Of a DNA stretch of 11,342 bases, positions 7,063-11,342 are shown piece after piece. Each line of letters begins with the position of its first letter. Position 1 is the stretch's first letter. The notes below the pieces were generated by a model. That model saw only the letters and a program-made list of their open reading frames with translations. It was not told where the DNA came from and ran no database searches. A program made the position numbers and the translations under genes. The DNA lies in the NCBI GenBank assembly GCA_938046705.1, contig CALIWP010000200.1, forward strand, positions 1 to 11,342, written 5' to 3'. Origin of the DNA: an uncultured Campylobacter sp. GTDB taxonomy: Bacteria > Campylobacterota > Campylobacteria > Campylobacterales > Campylobacteraceae.

Positions 7063-7173
7063 TTATTTATTTTTAGTAGAGCGGTACATCGGGTGCTGGT
7101 AGTCGTTCCTCTCGCAGCCCGTAGCTAAAAGCGCAAACATCAAAACAAGCGCGCTTAGTATAACTTTTCTCAT
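7063..7173 (-). CDS. 36-residue small lipoprotein
   Basis: A very short gene. The product begins MRKVILSALVLMFALLATGC, a textbook lipoprotein signal peptide: a basic start, a hydrophobic core and the lipobox LATGC with Cys20 as the lipidation site. Only 16 residues would remain after processing (CERNDYQHPMYRSTKNK from the Cys), so the mature product is a lipidated peptide, probably tethered to the inner or outer membrane. The start is ATG 7171-7173 with a strong GGGAG ribosome-binding site four bases upstream, and a TATAAT stands 33 bases further up. These three signals together make a real gene likely despite its size. It lies convergent to the damaged gene on its left and divergent from dnaX. 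Function unknown; small entry-exclusion or lysis-type lipoproteins look similar but nothing here supports either. Confidence 0.75.
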   Translation of the reverse strand: MRKVILSALVLMFALLATGCERNDYQHPMYRSTKNK

Positions 7174-7206
7174 TTTCTCCCTTTTTTTGAATTTCATTTT
7201 CGCTCA

Positions 7207-7232
7207 ATTATAGCAAATTTAGCCAAATTACC
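7207..7232 (-). promoter_or_regulatory. Promoter for the small lipoprotein
   Basis: The minus strand carries a perfect TATAAT at 7207-7212, preceded by AAATTTGC, 33 bases upstream of the lipoprotein ATG. No clear -35, as usual in Campylobacter. Confidence 0.6.
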
Positions 7233-7448
7233 AAAATCGACGCAGCTAAATTTGGCGGAATTTGGACTGGACTATTTTGCGTCAAATTCGTCGCAGTTTA
7301 TTGCGGGCAAGCAGCGCATGCGTCAAATTTGCTCGCCTGATACCCGCATGCGACGGATTCGCGCTCGCAGGCAAATTTATTAGCCCAAATTTGTCCCGTC
7401 TGGCGACGCCCCGCGCCGTAATATATTAAATTTTTATCCAAAAAAAAG
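7213..7448. other. Intergenic DNA with AAATTT words and two CGCATGCG palindromes
   Basis: The gap between the lipoprotein and dnaX is 309 bp. It holds several AAATTT words (for example in GTCAAATTTGCTC at 7322-7334 and CCCAAATTTGTCC at 7385-7397). Two copies of the self-complementary octamer CGCATGCG at 7315-7322 and 7345-7352 could form an 8-bp stem with a 22-base loop. The DNA is G+C-richer than the flanking promoter regions. I see no gene or tRNA in it. Confidence 0.5.
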
Positions 7449-7482
7449 TAGAATATCTCATCTTAAATTTAAGGAAAAATCC
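7449..7482 (+). promoter_or_regulatory. dnaX promoter and ribosome-binding site
   Basis: A -10-like TAGAAT at 7449-7454 follows a run of A residues. AAGGA at 7471-7475 lies seven bases before the GTG start at 7483 and decides the start codon. The expected 5' leader is short, about 20 bases. Confidence 0.5.
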
Positions 7483-9954
7483 GTGTTGCAAGCATTAGCG
7501 CTTAGATATAGACCGCGAAATTTTAGCGAGCTCGTAGGCCAGGAGGCCGTCAGCACCAGCCTCACGCATGCTTTGGACGAGAGCCGCCTCACCCACGCCT
7601 ACCTTTTTTCGGGGCTTCGCGGCAGCGGCAAGACCTCGAGCGCGAGGATATTTTCAAAGGCGCTGGTTTGCGATCACGGCCCGACTAGCCAGCCCTGCGA
7701 GCAGTGCGCCAACTGCATCGCTGCAAACGAAGGCCGTCACATCGACATCATCGAGATGGACGCCGCCAGCCACCGCGGTATCGACGATATAAAGGGACTC
7801 ATCGAGCAGACCAAGTACGCTCCGGCGATCGCTCGCTTTAAGATTTTTATCATCGACGAGGTGCATATGCTCTCCACGCCCGCGTTTAACGCGCTGCTAA
7901 AGACGCTCGAGGAGCCGCCGCCCTACGTCAAATTTATCCTAGCCACGACCGATCCGCTCAAGCTCCCAGCTACGGTGCTATCGCGCACGCAGCATTTTAG
8001 ATTTCGCCAGATCTCGCGCCCGGACGTCGTCGCGCACCTTGACTTTATCCTAAACCGCGAAAACGTCCCGCACGAAAAAGAGGCCCTCGAGATCCTCGCT
8101 CGTAGCGGTGCGGGCTCGCTGCGCGACACTCTCACGCTGCTAGATCAGGCCATCATCTATGCTAAGGGCGAGTTAACGCAAAGCGCCGTCGCGCAGATGC
8201 TGGGGCTGCTTGATCCGCAGCGCATAGAGGAGATCTTAGCACTCGTTATGAGCGGCGATAAACCTGCCGTAAGTGCGGCGGTAGCGCAGCTAGAAAGCTA
8301 CGATGCCGAGATGGTGATAGATGAGATAACGGCAAATCTCAAGGTGAATTTTCTTGCGCAAAGCCCGAAATACTCGCTGCTTTTGTATGAGAGATTTTTT
8401 AGGATCCTCTCGCAGGCGCGCTCGATGCTAAGCGTTAGCAGCGACGGCGGATTCGTGCTTGGCGTGATGCTTTTTATGATGATCGAGGCGATAAATCTAA
8501 AATCAATCGACGAGATGATAGCCGTGGACGCGAGGGAAAAATTTGCGGATTCGCAGGCGCGCGCGGCTGATTTTGGCGGCTCCCGCGCGGCGTCAAACGC
8601 GGTTAAGTCTGCTGTGCAAAACGGCGCGGCTCAGGGGCGAAATTTGAGCGCTCAGACTCTAGCCGGCTCGGCAAATTTAAATGCCAAGACGCCGCAGGAG
8701 CAGGGTAGCCAAACCCACATCGCGAAAATACCAAATCCCGCTTACGAGGCGTTTTTGGCCAAAATTTACGACCGCAGCTTTGATCTTGGCGAGTGTTTTA
8801 AAAACTGCATAGAGTTTTTGGAGTTTTCGGACGGCTGCATGAGCCTAGCCTCAAGCGCGGCGGGCGAGGATCAGAAGCGGCTTCGCGAGGGTTCGAAGGT
8901 GATTTTGCAGATCTTGCGAAGTCTTTTTGGCGAGAGCGCAAAGATAAAGATAACTCCCAAGCAAAGCCCCGAAGTAGGGGCGCAAGAGCAAAAGGGCTCG
9001 GCAAATTTGGATGACGAGCGCGGTGGTGCGGCAAAATCTGAGAGCAATGAGGTGACGCCAAACCAGGCTGGCTCCAAATTTGACTCGGACGTCGCGCCGG
9101 AAAATTTAAGCCAAAACGACCAAGCGCAAGAGCTCTCAAATTTGACGGGGAATTTATTTTCGGACGGTAGTGAGGAGAGGACGGCTACGCCCTCGGAGCA
9201 AAATTTAGATGCTAAATTTGAAAGCAGCGAGCAGGGTGAGCAAACACAAAATTTGACGCCGCAAATGCAGGTGGGTACTTTTCAAACGGCTAACGACTCG
9301 GCGCCTAGCGCGCAAACCAATAGCGACTCGCCTATGGGCGAAACCGCGTCCTTAAATTTAAACGAAAACGAGTCAAATTTCACGCAAAGCTCGCAAATGC
9401 AGGCTGGATTAAATCAACCGGCCGAGCCTAAATTTGCGCCTGATTTTGAGAGTATGCGCGACGACATGCACGATTTTCATGAGGCGTATTCACTAAAATT
9501 TAAGACTGACGACGGAATCGCAGCCAGGGCGGATCTGGCGTTTTTAGATGACGAACTAAGACGGCTGGAGAGCCAAAATACCGCAAAAACGGAGCAAAAA
9601 TCAAGTAGCGCCACAGCTAAATTTAACCAAAACCACGCGCCGCAGACGGCTACCTTTGGCGAGCCACCCTTTGATCCTGATGATGTGAGCGAGATGTTTA
9701 GCGAAGCGGCGGACTATGGCTACGGCCTTTTTGAGCAAGACGCAAGCGAGCCTGCAAACGCCGACGTAAGACAAGATTTAGATATGTCAAATTTAAGCGG
9801 CGACGAGTTTCAAAGCGAGGCAAATTTAAACGCTCAAAATCCTACGTCAAATTTGGTCGCAAAAACCCAAACCGATCTTAAAGCCACAAAAAATCAAGCA
9901 GTTTTAAAAGAAGCCAAACGACTATTTGGAGAGCCTGAAATTTTGGAGATTTGA
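7483..9954 (+). CDS. dnaX: DNA polymerase III subunit gamma/tau (DnaX), with very long C-terminal linker
   Basis: An 823-residue clamp-loader ATPase that opens the beta sliding clamp and, as tau, bridges polymerase and helicase. The AAA+ module has Walker A GLRGSGKT (44-51), four zinc-binding cysteines (63, 72, 75, 78), Walker B IFIIDEVHML (121-130) and the arginine-finger SRC motif in the form SRT (167-169). The sensor 2 helix is GSLRDTLTLLD (211-221), and the collar domain runs to about 350. A second folded patch, about 417-490 (AYEAFLAKIYDRSFDLGECF and onward), fits a tau C-terminal domain. Residues about 491-805 are low-complexity, rich in Ala, Ser, Gln, Asn, Asp and Glu, and probably disordered. 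The protein ends in a short conserved-looking LKEAKRLFGEPEILEI. Many relatives are some 300 residues shorter. I see no A-rich slippery site of the E. coli type. GTG start with good spacing from AAGGA. Confidence 0.96.
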   Translation: MLQALALRYRPRNFSELVGQEAVSTSLTHALDESRLTHAYLFSGLRGSGKTSSARIFSKALVCDHGPTSQPCEQCANCIAANEGRHIDIIEMDAASHRGIDDIKGLIEQTKYAPAIARFKIFIIDEVHMLSTPAFNALLKTLEEPPPYVKFILATTDPLKLPATVLSRTQHFRFRQISRPDVVAHLDFILNRENVPHEKEALEILARSGAGSLRDTLTLLDQAIIYAKGELTQSAVAQMLGLLDPQRIEEILALVMSGDKPAVSAAVAQLESYDAEMVIDEITANLKVNFLAQSPKYSLLLYERFFRILSQARSMLSVSSDGGFVLGVMLFMMIEAINLKSIDEMIAVDAREKFADSQARAADFGGSRAASNAVKSAVQNGAAQGRNLSAQTLAGSANLNAKTPQEQGSQTHIAKIPNPAYEAFLAKIYDRSFDLGECFKNCIEFLEFSDGCMSLASSAAGEDQKRLREGSKVILQILRSLFGESAKIKITPKQSPEVGAQEQKGSANLDDERGGAAKSESNEVTPNQAGSKFDSDVAPENLSQNDQAQELSNLTGNLFSDGSEERTATPSEQNLDAKFESSEQGEQTQNLTPQMQVGTFQTANDSAPSAQTNSDSPMGETASLNLNENESNFTQSSQMQAGLNQPAEPKFAPDFESMRDDMHDFHEAYSLKFKTDDGIAARADLAFLDDELRRLESQNTAKTEQKSSSATAKFNQNHAPQTATFGEPPFDPDDVSEMFSEAADYGYGLFEQDASEPANADVRQDLDMSNLSGDEFQSEANLNAQNPTSNLVAKTQTDLKATKNQAVLKEAKRLFGEPEILEI
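8953..9897 (+). repeat. Low-complexity dnaX linker built from CAAATTTG-type words
   Basis: Within the tau linker the DNA words CAAATTTG, AAATTTGA and close variants recur about every 50-120 bases. The same decamer CAAATTTGAC is read in two frames: at 9075-9084 it gives Ser-Lys-Phe-Asp and at 9137-9146 Ser-Asn-Leu-Thr. Protein repeats such as QMQ-V/A-G and SANL/EANL are imperfect. The repeat unit is therefore mostly a DNA word rather than a peptide. Confidence 0.6.
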
Positions 9955-9963
9955 GGGGTTTGA

Positions 9964-11022
9964 TTCGGCTCTAAATTCGCGGGCAAGTTTTATTGCCTTT
10001 ATTGTGGCGCGACCGTCAAAGCGTGGAATAACGGCTTAAACGCCGATCAGAAAAAGCGATTAGAGCGCGAATTAAAAATAGGCGTGAGCCTAGGCGAAAC
10101 TACGCCGATGTTAGCCCAAAGGATAGCGCAGGCTTTACAAAAAAACAAACGCGACGCGACGGCGATAGCTCTAACCGGAGCGGGCGCGATAGTAAGCGAA
10201 ATTCGCCAAGCCTTTTTTGAAGCAAATGACGACGTCATAAAATGCTACAAATACCAAGCCACGCTAGATACTCGCACGTCTGCACTATGCAGAGCTTACG
10301 ATGGCCTAATGTGGGATAAAGACTACAAGCCTATCGGGCACGACTTCCCGTTTCGCAAACCGCGCGTAAATACTCATTTTAATTGCCGCAGCGTCATAAT
10401 ACCCGTAACTAAAAGCTGGGACGAGCTGGGCGTCGAGGGAATGGATGAAGCAAGCGGTCGCACTAGGTCAAGTATGAACGGCTACGTGCCGCAGGATATG
10501 ACGTTTAACGACTGGCTAAAAACTCAAAGCCCCGAAACGATAGAAAAGACGCTAGGTAAAGGCAGAGCCGAGCTATTTATGCAAGGCAAGATCACTATGC
10601 GGGATTTAATAACGCAGCAGGGGCGAGTATTGGATTTGGGCGAACTTGCCAAGAAAAAGAGCGTTTGGGAATACTCAAAAGAAAGCGTTAAGCATTTTGA
10701 AGTACCGAAAGAGCTAAAAAAGCGGATAAATTTAAATACGGATAAGATTAGGGGCTCGATTAAATATCTATACGAACACCATAAAGATGACGGAATGTTT
10801 AAAGATGAAAACGAGGTAAAAGCTATCATTGCCGACGCTCTAAAAAATTATGATTATATTAAGCCATCATCTCGCAAGGGAGGTTTTATCATAGCCAAAG
10901 CGCTAAACGGCGACAAAAATAAAATGATAGACATAGGGATAAACCCAACCGATGGCGTGATTTTTCACGTAAATAAGAAGCGTTGGGATAGTGATATGAA
11001 AGCATTTCAGAAAAACAGATAA
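9964..11022 (+). pseudogene. 5'-truncated Mu F / SPP1 gp7-type head morphogenesis protein with C-terminal nuclease-like domain
   Basis: The frame is open from just after a TGA at 9961-9963, but the first possible start is GTG 10084, which lies inside the conserved domain and has no good ribosome-binding site. Phage-like residues upstream of it (KAWNNGLNADQKKRLEREL) show that the 5' part is missing. From GTG 10084 the 312-residue product has the Mu-F minor head signature: TLDTRTSALCR (60-70), NTHFNCRS (96-103), PVTKSWDELG (107-116) and NGYVPQDMTFNDWLKTQ (132-148). The domain ends about 190. Residues about 195-312 are a separate module with helices, then GGFIIAKAL (266-274) and DGVIFHVNKKRW (290-301), resembling PBECR nuclease domains often fused to F proteins. 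In Mu-like phages F acts in head assembly beside portal and scaffold genes, none of which are here. It begins nine bases after dnaX and is probably a prophage remnant. Confidence 0.8.
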
Positions 11023-11152
11023 GGCGGTGAGACCACCCACACCCTCACACGGATAGACCTCCGCAGGAACACTGCGTGCTAAACGGGGCGGTAATGCTTT
11101 GCTAGGAAGCTGGGCCATTTTCCTTGCGGTCAGACCTTTCGCCTTAACTGTA
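11010..11152 (-). ncRNA. Candidate structured small RNA, about 130-140 nt, class unknown
   Basis: On the minus strand an extended -10 promoter is followed by a segment closed by a perfect 7-bp stem (11140-11146 with 11020-11026). An internal loop follows, then a second helix, 11126-11131 with 11031-11036, which pairs fully on the minus-strand RNA using a G-U pair but would have an A-C mismatch on the plus strand. Inside are hairpins 11120-11124/11104-11108 and 11072-11076/11062-11066. A hairpin (GGTG-GTCT-CACC) near the 3' end and a T-run just after the closing stem (11016-11012) would terminate it. The segment is clearly richer in G+C than the AT-rich DNA beside it. I tested it by eye for SRP RNA, 6S, tmRNA and RNase P core motifs and did not find them. 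It could instead be leader DNA of a mobile element. Confidence 0.5.
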
Positions 11153-11157
11153 TCGTA

Positions 11158-11166
11158 ATTATACCA
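11158..11166 (-). promoter_or_regulatory. Extended -10 promoter for the candidate small RNA
   Basis: The minus strand reads TGG followed by TATAAT (11158-11163), a perfect extended -10. Initiation would fall near 11151-11152, a few bases before the closing stem of the RNA. A GATGTAA half-site covers the -20 to -30 region, so a repressor binding there could block it. Confidence 0.55.
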
Positions 11167-11171
11167 TATTT

Positions 11172-11258
11172 TTTACATCATTCCTAGCGCAAGAAATTTT
11201 ATTTTATGCATCGTTTTCGATGTAAGAAAAAAATTATTTACAACGATTTCGATGTAAA
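11172..11258. promoter_or_regulatory. Operator-like palindromes and half-site cluster
   Basis: Three related sites are visible. A 22-bp imperfect palindrome at 11237-11258 has arms TTTACA and TGTAAA around inner CGA and TCG. A second at 11209-11225 is CATCG-TTTT-CGATG followed by TAA. A half-site TTTACATCA lies at 11172-11180. The two CGATGTAA elements are in direct orientation 32 bp apart, close to three helical turns. Such spacing is typical of repressor or transposase binding sites. Confidence 0.5.
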
Positions 11259-11342
11259 TTTTACTCTTGACTTTTTTGTTTTTTCGTGCTCTCAAAAAAT
11301 CCTGCGAAAATGACAAAAAATAGTAAATCCTGCCGGATTGTC
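11259..11342. other. AT-rich non-coding end of window with short repeats
   Basis: No gene is visible. AAATCCTGC occurs twice, about 34 bp apart (11297-11305 and 11326-11334 regions), and the last copy is part of the inverted repeat AATCC-TGCC-GGATT. A TTGACT at 11267-11272 resembles a -35 but has no matching -10 at the right distance. Confidence 0.35.

Noticed and set aside
8798..9139. Minus-strand open frame opposite the dnaX linker
   Set aside because: Arg/Pro/Ser-rich shadow of the low-complexity linker, with no start signals or recognisable domain.
8500..9954. Programmed frameshift in dnaX to make a gamma form
   Set aside because: No A-AAA-AAG-type slippery run with a downstream hairpin was seen near the end of the ATPase and collar region.
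10903..11118. 71-codon minus-strand frame with an AAGGA just before its ATG
   Set aside because: The ribosome-binding site is suggestive, but the frame runs through the proposed structured RNA and then deep into the antisense of the phage gene, where its sequence looks like a shadow. A very short peptide encoded in the RNA cannot be fully excluded.
11010..11152. SRP RNA, 6S RNA, tmRNA, RNase P RNA or tracrRNA
   Set aside because: The GGAA-tetraloop/GGAAGCAGC core of SRP RNA, the tmRNA tRNA-like ends, the RNase P P4 core and a large central bubble as in 6S were not found; no CRISPR repeats are in the window.
1..11342. CRISPR array, tRNA or rRNA genes, complete insertion sequence
   Set aside because: No regularly spaced direct repeats, no cloverleaf with a CCA-type end, and no transposase gene were visible on either strand.

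Overview
The window looks like chromosomal DNA of a Campylobacter, probably one of the higher-G+C species of the rectus/showae/curvus type. This rests on gene content (an HP0268-family protein, a short NusA, a DnaX of epsilonproteobacterial style), on the gene order nusA / HP0268 / miaB, on sigma70 promoters with a TATAAT-like -10 and no clear -35, and on the very frequent DNA word CAAATTTG in both intergenic and coding sequence. The species assignment is inference.

Left part, 1-4292, minus strand. Reading in the direction of transcription: an HP0268-family small protein, the tRNA methylthiotransferase MiaB, a DUF374 acyltransferase and a one-TM TPR-like protein, all overlapping or touching. 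A fresh promoter then precedes three coupled genes: a cytoplasmic protein with an acidic segment, a one-TM coiled-coil protein with a PilN-like C-terminus, and the start of another one-TM protein cut by the window edge. The last three have the topology of a PilM/PilN/PilO-type inner-membrane platform.

Middle part, 4293-7482. A divergent promoter region leads to nusA, which ends at a nested hairpin terminator built around CAAATTTG words. Next is a membrane-anchored gene of unknown function that looks damaged. Its best ribosome-binding site serves an in-frame ATG directly followed by TAA. Near its 3' end, two diverged copies of one segment lie 89 bp apart and throw the normal C-terminus out of frame. 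A 36-residue lipoprotein gene faces it on the minus strand.

Right part, 7483-11342. dnaX (clamp-loader tau subunit) has standard AAA+ and zinc modules but carries roughly 300 extra residues of low-complexity linker rich in CAAATTTG words. Directly after its stop lies a Mu-F/SPP1-gp7-type phage head morphogenesis gene without its 5' end or a start codon. Its C-terminal domain may be a nuclease of the phage-barnase-EndoU-colicin-RelE (PBECR) type. Facing it is a candidate small RNA gene of about 130-140 nt on the minus strand, with an extended -10 promoter, a closing stem, and a T-run that overlaps the end of the head-protein reading frame. Upstream of that promoter is an AT-rich block with operator-like palindromes. 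The last 1.4 kb is best read as a prophage or mobile-element remnant joined to the end of dnaX. It is the part of the window most likely to hold something undescribed.
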